Shown here: in pieces, positions 23,033-33,955 of the stretch
How positions within the stretch are numbered: the first letter of the stretch is position 1
Layout: each line of letters opens with the position of its first letter
From: Panax quinquefolius
Taxonomy: Eukaryota; Streptophyta; Magnoliopsida; Apiales; Araliaceae
Direction of reading: 5' to 3'
Length of the DNA: 64,000 nt
Assembly: GCA_020205615.1 (NCBI GenBank)
Contig: JAINUW010000763.1
Location: forward strand, 62,001-126,000
Notes under the pieces: model-generated
Told to the model about the DNA's origin: nothing
Databases searched by the model: none
What the model saw: the letters and a program-made list of their open reading frames with translations, nothing else
Program-made: the position numbers and the translations under genes

Positions 23033-23970
23033 TCCCAGACAATGAGAGCAGTAGCAAGTCAGATCATTCTGAACCCATTTATGCTAATAATGATAAAACT
23101 AAAGTACTTTATCATTCATTGTATATTAAACAGTTTATTCTAATGTCTGATTGGGGAAAACATCCTTCTGACCTTATCCAGCTATCTAATCAGGATAACT
23201 CTTATTGTTATTATGATTATATGGAAGCCTGGTATAGAGTTTTCCATTTTCAAAATGAGTCAAACAGTCATTCATGGTTTTCTTAGTTCGATCATAAGTT
23301 CAAAAGCCAGTTTCCCCATTGGTTCTCTCATTGGTGGATGAAGTTTGGTTCCACTTATGATCTCCTTCCAAAACCATTGAAAGTTCAACTTAGTCATTTT
23401 TGCAACCACAGTAAATACAATCCAAAGTATGATGGCGTCCCTGTCATTCTTCAATTTGTTAGTAAATATAAGATTCCCTGGATTCTCAAATGGCAGTATG
23501 ACATTAAAACCCCAACTAAAGTAACCGATCTGTATGTCCGAGATTTCAATTTGGCGGAAGCCTGTACCCTTTGTGAACCATTCCCTCTTCTCTCTCGACA
23601 ATTTTTCATCAAATGGTGGGATAAGTTTGATGTTAATAGAATTGTTAGTCAAGTTCAGTTAGAATTTCCCACCGTCCCTCTTAAGGTTCTTCTAGTCTCG
23701 TCCAAAGAACCTTCTAGTCAATCAAAAGAGTCAAAAATCAGTCCTACTGGTTCGTCTTGTTCTCGTGGCATTTCCGATTTCAAAGACTGTTCCAGTATAG
23801 AATTGAAATTAATAGCCCAAGCACTTAATAAAAGAATTGATGAGTTACATGAGGAAGCTTCTGTTCATTCTTCTTCCTCTGCTTTAGTCAGCCAGTTTGC
23901 AGAAGATGATGGTCAGTATGATCCATATGGCACCATCGATCTACAGGATGCTCAGGACCCATTTGCCTAA
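22987..23970 (+). pseudogene. Pararetrovirus- or retroelement-like polyprotein fragment (Trp-rich)
   Basis: One frame is open from about 22987 to the TAA near 23970 except for an in-frame TAG at 23284-23286. An ATG at 23143 starts MSDWGKHPSDL. Further along are aromatic-rich blocks around SNSHSWF, FPHWFSHWWMKFG, PWILKWQY and RQFFIKWWDKFD, then a Ser-rich tail. I recognise this Trp-rich pattern from plant endogenous pararetrovirus-like polyproteins but cannot fix the genus or domain name. Coat/gag or movement-type regions are possible. The 5' end is lost in TA repeats. The 3' side is cut by the gypsy insertion at 23979 and resumes at 33462. It is an old integrated copy, interrupted by a stop and without a visible reverse transcriptase. 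Confidence 0.5.
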
Positions 23971-23978
23971 CTTCCCAG

Positions 23979-25923
23979 TGGGACGCCCCCAAAATAGGTA
24001 TACATCACCTATTCTGAGTTGTCAATACATGGTACAGAAACAACTACAACTTTATTATTACAACAGTAAAACTGTGAGTTTGAATACAAATATTATCTTC
24101 TAGACAATATCTATACTCAAATAAATACTCAAATATAGTACCGTATACGTGAATAGTGCCGTATACGTGAATAGTAACTCCGACACCAAAAGATAGAAAT
24201 TCCACAAAAACATCTTCACGCTTCATGAATAGTACTCGTGAATAGTAACTTCGTGAATAGTAACTCATGAATAGTAACCCATGAATAGTAACTCATTACA
24301 TGAAAAAAGTTCCAAATTTGATAAAAACTTGAGATCAATATTTCAAAGATAATGATATTGAAGAAATAATATCTTTTCTGAAAAAAAAAATATCCCTTAC
24401 CTCGAAAGATCAAGACTTCTAATTTTGAAACAGGATATAGGCTATGACTTGGACTTGCACCGAGTATAGCAATACTCAAAGTATACTCAAAATACTCACA
24501 AGAATACGCCGATAATATAGAGAGAAAACTTGATTTACGGTGTGATTTTCAATTCTAACCTAAGCACCTATTTATAGGAAAATGCTTAGAACACCAAAGC
24601 GTAAAATTTAATAAAATATATTATTATTAATAAATTTCCCACGCCTCTTTGGAAATCAGATCCCAACATTTCCCACATGCCAACCTTCTAGAAAGAAATG
24701 ATAAAAACGTTTTCATAAAATAAATAATTAAAACTTACAAAATCAATTATTTTTGAGCTTGTAACTTCAATAATTCATAATAAATAGCCCTTTCATCAGA
24801 AAATTCGAATCTCTTGAGTTTTTATAGGAAATTCAATTCTCTACAACTTTGCAGAAGAAAGTTTTTCCAAATTCCAAATAGAAATTGGCCGAAATCCACA
24901 AAGCAAGCGATTTTCACAAAGCTATAATCAAATTTCGATCAATAAATGGGGTCCAACAGACATGTTTAACATGTTTTAAATATTTATTGCAACAAAAATA
25001 CTCTTCCTCCTCGTATACTCATATATCCCACATTCGTTGTAAAAATATCACCAATTAATATATTATTAAAATAATATATTTAAATGAATTATTTTATCGA
25101 AAAAAGATAAAATATTAATTTTCAACAATTGTCATTTTAAAAATTTTCTCCATCTATATCCACATAAAATCAATATTTTCCTCATCATATAAATTAATAA
25201 TTAATTATTCACAAATAATATTACAGAATCACAATATCGATAACCAGCAGGGTTCAGGAAGAGGGGCTTTCCAATAAGAATTTTCTTCATCATGCGCGCA
25301 ATTAGGTGACCAAACCTCTCCTTAGATGTAACTTTCTAGACATTGCCAATAATGTTATCTAATAATATTATTCAGATAATATGAATTATTGCTTCGATAA
25401 TAAAAAAATACGTGTAATGACAATTATTGAAACAACAATAATATAAAATATCAACGCAAAGCAATTATTAACTCAATAAAATCTTTGAGCAAGAATTCAT
25501 CGTAACCATTATTGAGTAGTGCCTTCACGTAAGAATCAATAATTGGTGCAATACTGGTGATATCTTTGTTCAACAACGGCGTATTAGTGTGTTTTAACCA
25601 CGGGTATTCCAACAAAGATAATTGGTAATAACTACGCCGTTATTTAAAAACAACTTATATTTGTCGTTTTCTTCATCCAATCGCTTTCAGTTATGGGCCC
25701 ACACATGGTCGCTACATTGCATTTAATATTCCCCGACAAAGACAAATATTCCACGACCAAACGAATATTCCCAACGATAATGAATATTTTATAACCACTT
25801 GCTTATTTTGAAATATTTGCATATTTAACCCTTAACTACCCACATTAATCAAATCAACCCCTTACTATTTCAAAATAATAAATAAAGGAAATTCCTTTTT
25901 ATTTAAAAATTTGGGGTCTTACA
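23979..25923 (-). repeat. 3' LTR of minus-strand gypsy element, internally deleted
   Basis: The LTR is 1945 bp against 2761 bp for its partner. Sequence matches up to CTATACTCAAATAAAT at about 24128 and then jumps to the GTGAATAGTGCC region, so about 0.82 kb corresponding to roughly 30850-31660 is missing, including the GGGCCAAAGATATTC repeats. A TATA-like CCTATTTATAGG (minus-strand CCTATAAATAGG) is at 24567-24578. The right end TCTTACA abuts the polypurine complement ACCTCCCTCCTT at 25924. Confidence 0.85.
24225..24300. repeat. GTGAATAGTAACTC tandem repeat in LTR
   Basis: Several tandem copies of about 14-15 bases (minus strand GAGTTACTATTCAC) lie downstream of the transcript start in the LTR. 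Equivalent arrays sit at 31762-31832, 49727-49815 and 56487-56580 with different copy numbers and slightly different phases. Confidence 0.85.
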
Positions 25924-27248
25924 ACCTCCCTCCTTATGAAATTTCGTCCTCGAAATTGACGTGACGTATACTGGTGTTTCAAAAGGTGAGGATACCTCGC
26001 TTTCATTTCCGTTTCCAATTCCCAAGTCATTTTCTCTATAGCATGATTCCTCCACAAAACTTTAACTTGTGGTATGACCTTTGCGCGTAGGACATGCTCC
26101 TTCCTATCCAAGATCTTGACAGGTACCTCCTCATACGTTAAGTCTTCGGCTATCTCGTCTGGTTCTAACTCTATAACGTGATTCGGGTCTTTCACATATT
26201 TACGAAGTACAGATATGTGAAACACATTATGAACACGAGACATACTTGGAGGTAATGCAAGTCTATAGGCTACATTTCCTACTCGGTCAAGAATTTGAAA
26301 TGGACCAATAAATCGTGGATTGAGCTTTCCTCTCTTCCCAAATCTTGTAACTCCCTTCCATGGAGCAACTTGCAACAATACATGATCCCCTACACTAAAT
26401 TCCACGTCCTTTCGATGAAGATCCGCATAACTCTTTTGTCGATCTTGTGCCGTTTGTATACGTTGTCGAATCATTTGGATCTTTTCTTTAGTCATACGTA
26501 CTAACTCGGGTCCCAACAATGTTGCTTCACCCACCTCATCCCAACATATTGAGAAACGACATTTTCGCCCATATAATGCTTGAATGGAGCCACACCTATA
26601 CTTGCTCGATAATCTGTTGTTGTAGGAGAATTCCACCAATGGTAAATACTTATCCCAACTACCCTTGAAGTCTAGGACAAAGAGTCTTAATAGATCTTCA
26701 AGAGTTTGAATAGTCCTCTCGATTGTCCTGGTCTGCGTTTGGGGATGGTATGCCGAACTAAATCGCAAATCCGTGACCATAGCTTTTTGCAAGCTAACCC
26801 AAAATCTTGAAGTGAATCTTGGGTCACGATCCGAAACTATGGACACAGGCATGCCATGCAACCTCACAATCTCATTCACGTACATACAAGCAAGACGTTC
26901 AAGGGAATAAGTCTCCCGTATCGGCAAGAAATGAGCAGACTTGGTTAATCTATCAACAATAACCCAAATAGCATTGATGCCTTGAGAAACCGTAGGAAGA
27001 CCCGTAACGAAATCCATAGTAATGTGCTCCCACTTCCATTCCGGAATCTCAAGTGGTTGCAACGGACCCTTAGGTACAAGATGCTCCGCCTTTACACATT
27101 GGCAAGTTAAACACATCGAGATAAACTTTGCAATCTCTCTCTTCATATTGTTCCACCAAAATGTATGTCGAAGATCACGATACATTTTAGTACTTCCAGG
27201 ATGGATTGCAAATGGCGATTGTGCCTCCATCATAATCTTGTACTTCAA
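25899..27248 (-). CDS. Gypsy integrase with C-terminal chromodomain-like region
   Basis: This is an open frame of 449 residues, part of the original pol. Near residues 12-52 is the zinc-binding HHCC domain (IHPGSTKMYRDLRHTFWW, then CLTCQCVK). The catalytic core follows with the first Asp in TMDFVTGLP (about 78), the second in SDRDPRFTS (about 140), and the Glu in the block after AYHPQT (about 176). The normal DGQSER motif is here scrambled to QTRTIER without loss of frame. The C-terminal part has GVTRFGKRGKLNPRFIGPF and then a region from YEEVPVKILDRKEHVLR to WELETEMKARYPHLL, the chromodomain-like tail of Tekay/Del elements, which is thought to steer integration to heterochromatin. The final codons run into the LTR. 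The start methionine is internal to pol, not a true initiation site. Confidence 0.85.
   Translation of the reverse strand: MKYKIMMEAQSPFAIHPGSTKMYRDLRHTFWWNNMKREIAKFISMCLTCQCVKAEHLVPKGPLQPLEIPEWKWEHITMDFVTGLPTVSQGINAIWVIVDRLTKSAHFLPIRETYSLERLACMYVNEIVRLHGMPVSIVSDRDPRFTSRFWVSLQKAMVTDLRFSSAYHPQTQTRTIERTIQTLEDLLRLFVLDFKGSWDKYLPLVEFSYNNRLSSKYRCGSIQALYGRKCRFSICWDEVGEATLLGPELVRMTKEKIQMIRQRIQTAQDRQKSYADLHRKDVEFSVGDHVLLQVAPWKGVTRFGKRGKLNPRFIGPFQILDRVGNVAYRLALPPSMSRVHNVFHISVLRKYVKDPNHVIELEPDEIAEDLTYEEVPVKILDRKEHVLRAKVIPQVKVLWRNHAIEKMTWELETEMKARYPHLLKHQYTSRQFRGRNFIRREVVRPQIFK
25924..25935 (-). other. Polypurine tract of minus-strand gypsy element
   Basis: AAGGAGGGAGGT on the minus strand directly precedes the 3' LTR start TGTAAGAC. 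It primes plus-strand DNA synthesis in LTR retrotransposons. The identical tract precedes the 3' LTR of the plus-strand copy at 54864. Confidence 0.85.
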
Positions 27249-27589
27249 ATCGAGTCGTTAGGAACACAAAGTCTAGAGTGGACTCAAGTATTCCTTCTTC
27301 ATCAATTCTCGCCTTAATAGCTCCTTCTTGTACTTTCTTCTTCATACGCATCATCATCTCCGGCCTTCGGTGGCTCGAAAGCAACCTTAACTTTTTCTAT
27401 TAAAGTTGGCTCTAAGCGTGATACTTGACATCATCGCTTTTCGTTCTCGCAGATATGATCTTCTACTCACGCGCCATACTACCACGTTCGCTTTACCGTG
27501 ATGGTATTGAATAGTGTGGTCGTAGTCTTTCAATAGCTCGAGCCAACGTCATTGCCGCGATGTTGAGTTCTTTTGAGTGAAGAAATATT

Positions 27590-27985
27590 TAAGGCTTTTT
27601 ATGGTCCGAATATATCTCCACTTTCTCCCCATATAGATAGTGCCTCCATATCTTTAATAAAAAAAACGATCGCCGCCAAATCTAGATCATGAGTAGGATA
27701 ATTCCTCTCATACTCTTTAAGTTGTCGCGAGGCATAGGCTATGACTTTCCCACGTTGTATGAGAACACATCCTAACCCCTTGCTGCGAAGCATGTTGCCA
27801 GATAACAAATCCATTCGAACCAGATGGTATTGTTAGAACAGTCTTTGAAATAAGTCTCCTCTTAAGCTCTTGGAAACTTTTCTCGCATTCTTCGCTCCAA
27901 AACGAATTTTGTATCCTTCCGAGTTAGTTGAGTTAATGGAGTAGCGATTCGAGAAAACCCTTCCACTAATCTCCGATAATAACTA
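27590..27985 (-). pseudogene. Gypsy RNase H region (broken)
   Basis: Segments read YYRRLVEGFSRIATPLTQLT and then [20 protein letters not shown] followed by [17 protein letters not shown]. This is the connection and RNase H domain of Ty3/gypsy pol, with the usual LGCVLMQ and YPTHDLELAA motifs. Frameshifts separate the pieces. The stretch from 27260 to 27590 carries the remainder up to the integrase, also broken. Confidence 0.75.
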
Positions 27986-28843
27986 CTAAGCCCAAAAGCT
28001 ACGTGACTTGGCCAACGACTTCGGTTGCTCCCAACTTTGTATTGCTTCAATCTTATTTGGATCAACAGATACTCCATGTTTCGACACCACGTGCCCAAGG
28101 AATGCTACTTCCTCAAGCCGTAACTCGCATTTCTTTAATTTGGCATATAGTTGGTTTTCACGAAGCCTTTCGAGTACCAACTTCAAATGGTGCTCATGAT
28201 CTTCACGGCTTTTGGAATATATGAGGATGTCATCAATAAAGACAACAACGAATTGATCCAAATATTCCTTGAATACTCGGTTCATCATATCCATGAAAGC
28301 CGCAGGAGCATTAGTTAGTCCGAAAAAGACATGACTAAGAATTCATAATGCCCATACCGAAGTTCTCAAGGCGTCTTTGGAATATCCTCGATTCTAATCT
28401 TCATTGATGATATCCGTAAGCGAAGATCGATTTTTGAAAAGAATTGTGCCCCTCAAGAATCTGGTCAAACAAGTCATCAATACGAGGTAGAGGATACCTA
28501 TTCTTGATGGTGACATGGTTCAATTCCCCGATAGTCAATACAAAGTCGCATACTCCGCCTTCTTTCTTCTTTACAAATAAAACAGAGCACCCCAAGGAGA
28601 TGTACTCAGACGAATGAAACCAATGTCCAACAATTCTCGTAGTTGGACCTTTAACTCCTGAAGTTCAATAGGAGCCATTCGATATGGGGTTTTAGAAATG
28701 GGCTTTGTACCAGGTTCAAGATCAATAAAGAATTCAACTTCACGTTCTGGGGGTAGAGCGGGAAGTTCTTCAGGAAATACGTCAGGAAAGTCAATAACAA
28801 CAGGAATATTATTCAAATTTGACGTGTCTTTATTCAAATCCAT
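27986..28843 (-). pseudogene. Gypsy reverse transcriptase (broken frames)
   Basis: On the minus strand: FPEELPALPPEREVEFFIDL and YRMAPIELQELKVQL (start of RT), GCSVLFVKKKEGG and NRYPLPRIDDLFDQ (fingers), [20 protein letters not shown] (palm, catalytic FIDD at about 28224-28240), and [16 protein letters not shown]. The order and spacing are those of Ty3/gypsy RT, and the FIDD pair is intact, but at least two frameshifts break the protein, around 28300-28400 and 28570-28600. The corresponding part is missing from the plus-strand copy at 48083. Confidence 0.8.
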
Positions 28844-28899
28844 AACATGGGCTAAGAAAGCTTGACATCCGCTTTTTCAATAAACGAATAGCTTTATGA

Positions 28900-29410
28900 T
28901 TAGATATGACGGTGATTGATTTTAATGGTTTAGTTGCTTGAATTGCATACAACAAAGTTGGTTAGGAATATGAAAACTAACAACCTTACGAAAATAATCA
29001 ATTTTGGCATGATGAGTAGTTAACCAATCAATCCCTAAAATCACATCAAAAGCAAGTATCTTTAAAGAGATAAGGTCAGCAGTAAGGTAATGGTGCCAAC
29101 TTGAATCAAACAAGATTTATAAGCAGTGGATGTGATGAAAGTTTCTCCTAACTGAGTTTCCACAGATAGGTCAAAGTCTAATTTCTCCCGAGTCAAGTTT
29201 AAACGTTGAGCACATGCGGAGAGATAAATGAATGGGTAGCACGGTATCAAGTAAGGTATAAACTTCGCAAGAATTTATAAATAGCTTACCCGTGATCACC
29301 TCGTTTGGGTTCCTCGCATTTTTTTGACCAAATACAACAAACGCTTCTTCCGGAATCGTTGACTTTGACTTTTTCTGGGATGATCTTTTCGAGTCACCGT
29401 CCCTCATTGA
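28900..29410 (-). pseudogene. Gypsy aspartic protease region (broken)
   Basis: Minus-strand frames read RNPNEVITGKLFINSCEVYT and LLDTVLPIHLSL, where a D-S-G-A-T-H-S active site is expected after LxD, so the catalytic loop is disrupted. They continue with NLTREKLDFDLSVETQLGET and LAFDVILGIDWLTTHHAKID, a hallmark of the segment between protease and RT in plant gypsy elements. Confidence 0.75.
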
Positions 29411-30660
29411 ACTAGGTTTTCGCCATCAGACAATCTCGAGCGATATGTCCTTCCTTTCCACAATTATAGCATACCTTGAATCTGTTAGGGCGCTTTTGGT
29501 GATATGTCCCTCTTTTCCGCATTTGTAGCATATGATCGGTGGTCGTTCTCCTCCCTTAGAACCGGGCTTGTCACGCCAGACCGTCGCCTTCACATGGTCA
29601 TTGTTAAATCTCCTCTTTTTAAAATCTCCTCCGACTCGCTTCTTCTATTTTCATGGCCATGATTACCACCAGAGTGGTTACCATTTTGTCCGTCTGCTTT
29701 TCTTTCTCATTTGGTTATCATTATTCGTTGATCGCTATATCTCGGTACGATCCCGGTTGTGGTCCTCAGTTGATAGTACTCGTTATCTCGCTCTAATAAT
29801 TGAGCCTCGTTTACAACATCTGAATAAAGAGAAAATTTATGAGAAATGAGATATCGACGTATGCCGGTTTCAAACCTCTAAGAAACATCGCGTCATACGT
29901 TCCTCATTCTCCACCAAATGAGGTGCAAACCGATAACTCGCAAACTTTGCCTCGCATCGAGACAAATCGCCATGTTGTTTTGTTCCAATCGATGAACTCC
30001 ACTTCCTTCATACGATTTAACACTTTCGTGAAAGTATTTGTCATTAAATAGCTTCCAAACGTCTCCCAAGACATGCTTTGAAAAGTATTTGGATGGGTAC
30101 GCTTCACAGACTCCCACCGAGTCTCGCCTCACCACGGAACATAAAGGTGGCGAATGGAACCTTCGTTTCTCCGTGCATCCCAAGACATCGAATATCTTGG
30201 TAATTTGTTTGACCCAAGTTTCGCCATGATCGGATCCGGCTTTCCCTTAAATTCGTGGTCCCAACTCTTTGAATCGATTGGTTGTGACAACCCGTGAATT
30301 GCTATCATTTCCTCCTCAGATTTTGAACACGAAGTTTCCTCGTCGATTTTGCATGAACTGCAAAAAACTTCTAAACATCCCTCGCTCATCATCCGCTTCA
30401 ATGGTGTTGTTCATGGGAGGAACATTGCAAACTGTTGCACGCTTCTCCTCGTTGGTGAGTACTGAGCATCTCCACGGTCTCATTTCCATTGTTAATATTC
30501 TCAATCGACATTCTCAAAAACACCGCCATAAAACAAGGGTTAATTAAGGAAATCAATATATCACATAATATCCCTATATATCGACCAACTAACAAATAAG
30601 CTTAGGTAGGACACACTAGCAAAGGATTTACCGCTCTCCCTCCTAGTTCTATTCCACGAT
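29411..30660 (-). pseudogene. Gypsy gag with zinc knuckles (broken)
   Basis: On the minus strand, pieces of the retrotransposon gag domain are visible (ALF-type core with WKLFNDKYFHESVKS at about 30020-30070, then RLEQNNMAICLDARQS). Closer to 29430-29540 are two CCHC-like knuckles (CYNCGKEGH-type and CYKCGKRGH-type, recognisable from the repeated GATATGTCC...CCGCATTTGTAGCATA pattern). Multiple indels break the frame. Gag would package the element RNA into cytoplasmic particles. Confidence 0.7.
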
Positions 30661-30678
30661 CTCCGCCAGAGATCATAT

Positions 30679-30695
30679 CCCTAAGCTCGATACCA
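30679..30695 (-). other. Primer-binding site of minus-strand gypsy element
   Basis: The minus strand reads TGGTATCGAGCTTAGGG a few bases inside the 5' LTR. It matches the initiator methionine tRNA complement TGGTATCAGAGC except that ATCAGAGC is written ATCGAGC. The plus-strand copy at 50891 has the same change. Confidence 0.75.
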
Positions 30696-30700
30696 AATCG

Positions 30701-33461
30701 TGACGCCCCCAAAATAGGTATACATCACCTATTCCGAGTTGTCAATACATGGCATGTAAACAACTACAACTTTATTATTACAACAAGAAACTGTGAGTTT
30801 GAATACAAATATTATCTTCTAGATAATATCTATACTCAAATAAATCCTCATCACATTTATTGATACATTATTTTACAAAATGGTGAGGACTACTAAACAA
30901 TCCTTTCTAAAACCTTCATTCCATACCCCCAGGCTACTGTACTCGCTTATATTCTAAGCCTCTCCCGAGAAAAATGGAACAAAAGGAAAAGGGTGAGCTC
31001 AACTAGCTCAAAGAAGAATATTATGACTAAGATAATATACAACAAATTATCGTTAGTCTTCAACGGGGAAAAATATAATAGAAATACAATAGACAACAAA
31101 TTTTAAATCAATATTCGCATAGAAATAATAATTCATTAGAAGAGTTAAGTAGAGAATGCAAACTACTATCTTCTATGTATGAATTTAAAAGTTCATCGCT
31201 CATCTTTTATCCCCGTAACATCAATCAATATACATCCGAATCAAATATTCATCTTTGACACTGAAGCCAAAGATATTCATCATTGGTCATGTTCATTTAA
31301 ACACTGCTCATCTGCACACTACGGGCCAAAGATATTCTTCAGAAATTATTCATCTTTGCACTACAGGCCAAAGATATTCTTAAGAAATCATTCATCTTTG
31401 CACTACAGGCCAAAGATATTCCATAATATCATCATTTAAGACTGAGGATGATGAAAAATATTTTTTTAAAGAAACGAATCCAGTGAAACAAAATGACAAG
31501 GATTAAGGATTAAGGATTCGTACTTGGTTTTATCCACGTCCAAAAATACCTCAAAAATAATCATAGTGGTGTAAAATTCAAGAATGATCAAAACATGGAT
31601 ACAATCAGAGTTAGTATCCAGAATAGATGTTTTGGACGAAAAGAAGAAATTTTATTTTTCGAATGAATAATACCAGATATCGTGAATAGTGCCAGATATG
31701 TGAATAGTAAATCTCGACACCAAAAGATAGAAATTCCACAAAAACATCTTCACACTTCATTGAATAGTACTCGTGAATAGTAACTCGTGAATAGTAACTC
31801 ATGAATAGTAACCCATGAATAGTAACCCGACATGAAAAAGTTCCAAATTTGATAAAACTTCAGATCAACATTTCAGCATAATGATATTGAAGAAATAATA
31901 TCATTACGAAAAAAAAATAATATCCCTTACCTCGAAAGATCAGTACTTCTAGATGAAACACCGGATATAGGCTATGACTTGGACTTGCACCGTATAGCAA
32001 TACTCAAAGTATACTCAAAATACTCACAAGAATACGCTCGATAATATATAGAGAGAAAACTTGATTTCGGTGTGATTTTCAATTCTAACCTAAGCACCCT
32101 ATTTATAGGAAAATGCTTAGAACACCAAAGCAGAAAATTTAATAAAATATATTATTATTAATAAATTTCCTACGCCTCTTTGGAAATCAGATCCCAACAT
32201 TTCCCACATGCCAACCTTCTAGAAAGAAATGATAAAAAACGTTTTTCATAAAATAAATAATTAAAACTTACAAAAATCAATTATTTTGAGCTCGTAACTT
32301 CAATAATTCATAATAAATAGCCCTTTCATCAGAAAATTCGAATCTCTTGAGTTTTATAGGAAATTCAATTCTCTACAACTTCATAGAAGAAAGTTTTTCC
32401 AAATTCCAAATAGAAATTAAGAAATCCACAAACAAGCGATTTTACAAAATTTATAATCAAATTTCAAACCAATAAATGGGGTCCATCGACATGTTTAACA
32501 TGTTTTAAACATTTATTGCAACAAAAATACTCTTCCTCCTCAGATACTCATATATCCCACATTCGTTGTAAAAATATCACAGTTAATATATTATTAAAAT
32601 AATATATTTAAATGAATTATTTTATCGAGAAAAAGATAAAATATTAATTTTCAACAATTGTCATTTTAAAATTTTCTCCATCTATATCCACATAAAATCA
32701 ATATTTTCCTCATCATATAAATCAATAATTAATTATTCACAAATAATATTATGTAATCACAATATTGACAACTAAGCGGTTCTCAGAAAGAGGGGCTTTC
32801 AATAAGAATTTCTTCTTCTTTGTGCGCGCAATTAGGTGACCAAACCTCTCCTTAGACAGTAACTTTCTAGACATTTCCAATAATGTTATCTAATATTATT
32901 ATTCAGATAATATGAATTATTGCTTCGATAATGAAAATAATCGTGTAATGACAATTATTGAAACAACAAAGAATATAAAATATCAACGCAAAGAATTATT
33001 AACTCAATAAAATAATCGAGCAAGAATTATCGTAACCATTATTGAAAAGTGCCTTCTTCACGTAAGAATCAATAATTGGTGCAATACCGTGTCTACTTGT
33101 TCAACAACGCAGTATTAGTGTGTTTTAACCACCGGTATTCCAACAAAGATAATCAGTAATAACTACGCCCAGTTATTTAAAAACAACTTATATTTGTCGC
33201 TTTCTTCATCCAATCGCTTTCAAGTTATGGGCCACACACGGTCATTTGGCCGTCGTGCACGAATATTCTCGACAAAGATTTAATATTCCACGACCAAACG
33301 AATATTCCCTGAGCGATAATTAATATTTTATAACCACTTGCTTATTTTAAAATATTTATGATTTAACCCTTAACTACCCACATTAATCAAATCAACCCTT
33401 ACTATTTCAAAATAATAAATAAAGGAAATTCCTTTTTATTTAAAAATTTCGGGGTCTTACA
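30701..33461 (-). repeat. 5' LTR of minus-strand gypsy element
   Basis: The LTR is 2761 bp and starts TGTAAGACCCCGAAATTTTT on the minus strand at 33461. A TATA-like CTATAAATAGGG on the minus strand lies at about 32099-32110. It holds the tandem GTGAATAGTAACTC and GCCAAAGATATTC arrays and is near-identical in layout to the 2.8-kb LTRs of the plus-strand copy. The LTR end CGTCA precedes the primer site. Confidence 0.85.
31255..31425. repeat. GGGCCAAAGATATTC tandem repeat in LTR
   Basis: A unit of about 50-60 bases containing ATTCATCTTTGCACTA and GGCCAAAGATATTC occurs about four times. Counterparts are at 50150-50345 and 56930-57125 on the other strand. This array is the part lost from the shortened LTR at 23979-25923. 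Confidence 0.8.
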
Positions 33462-33885
33462 CCGATCACATACACACTGCCTATGATGGTCGATCATCAA
33501 AAGAATCGCTTTTCGAAACCGAAAGCTCCAACATCCGCACTGCCTCAAAGACCTTTTAAAGTCAAAAGATGCTCTCTATTTTCCACAGAAAGCATCTGCT
33601 AAGTCAAAAGTTGTCGACCTCTTTGTCTAAAGTAGCCGAAAGCATATGTATTTAGTCAAAAGTTAGCACTATTCATCTACAGTTGTTTGTCTGTAATGAT
33701 TCAATTTGTAATAGTAACTTTGTAATAGTTCCTTTCCTTATTCTATAAAAGGAAACCGAGCTCAGTTAGCAAGCAGACTTCGAAACTTCGAAAGACTCTG
33801 AGTTCCTTCTCAGACGAATCTTTGGTTTCTACCTCTGTTTAGCCCATCTTAACCCCTCCTTCTTTTCTTCTTAAATGTTCTAAAT
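33462..33885 (+). promoter_or_regulatory. Promoter- and leader-like flank of pararetrovirus-like fragment
   Basis: The sequence downstream of the gypsy insertion contains three AAGTCAAAAG motifs (about 33559, 33601 and 33655; the TTGAC complement is a W-box core), then a TATA-like TTCTATAAAAGGAAACC at about 33741. After it comes a leader with GACTTCGAAACTTCGAAAG and a pyrimidine-rich run. This layout is that of plant pararetroviral or LTR promoters. It ends at an AT-repeat zone at about 33890. The link to the coding fragment at 22987 is inferred from position only. Confidence 0.45.
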
Positions 33886-33907
33886 TATATATATAATATA
33901 TATTACC

Positions 33908-33950
<43 letters not shown>

Positions 33951-33955
33951 ATATA
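33886..33955. repeat. TA microsatellite at junction with copia array
   Basis: (TA)n runs lie at 33887-33904 and 33911-33942. The copia interior in units 2, 3 and 4 contains a comparable TA run at the same relative place (39280-39330, 46574-46660, 63526-63608). The junction between the pararetrovirus-like flank and the copia interior therefore lies within the microsatellite. Confidence 0.85.

Larger units (their letters stand above)
23979..33461 (-). mobile_element. Ty3/gypsy chromovirus (Tekay/Del-like), minus strand
   Basis: The element is read on the minus strand: 5' LTR (33461-30701), primer site, gag, protease, RT, RNase H, integrase with C-terminal chromodomain-like region, polypurine tract, 3' LTR (25923-23979). 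Termini are TGTAAGACCCC at the right and GGGGGCGTCC(C)CA-like at the left. Gag to RNase H is broken by frameshifts, but the integrase frame is open for 449 residues. The element lies inside the pararetrovirus-like sequence. The flanking bases CCCAG (left) and CCGAT (right) do not give a clean 5-base duplication. Confidence 0.85.

Noticed and set aside
22734..23143. Open frames across the TA repeats, also at 46318-46626 and 63365-63613
   Set aside because: The peptides are runs of Tyr and Ile from (TA)n microsatellites and carry no coding signal.
23272..23652. 126-residue open frame on the minus strand
   Set aside because: It lies opposite the plus-strand Trp-rich frame, which has recognisable conserved blocks. 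The minus-strand frame is its shadow.
29532..30547. Plus-strand open frames of 60-105 residues over the gypsy gag region
   Set aside because: They are antisense to the recognisable minus-strand gag and have no domain of their own.
23974..33466. 5-bp target duplication around the minus-strand gypsy element
   Set aside because: The flanking bases are CCCAG and CCGAT. They do not match without assuming errors, so no duplication is claimed.
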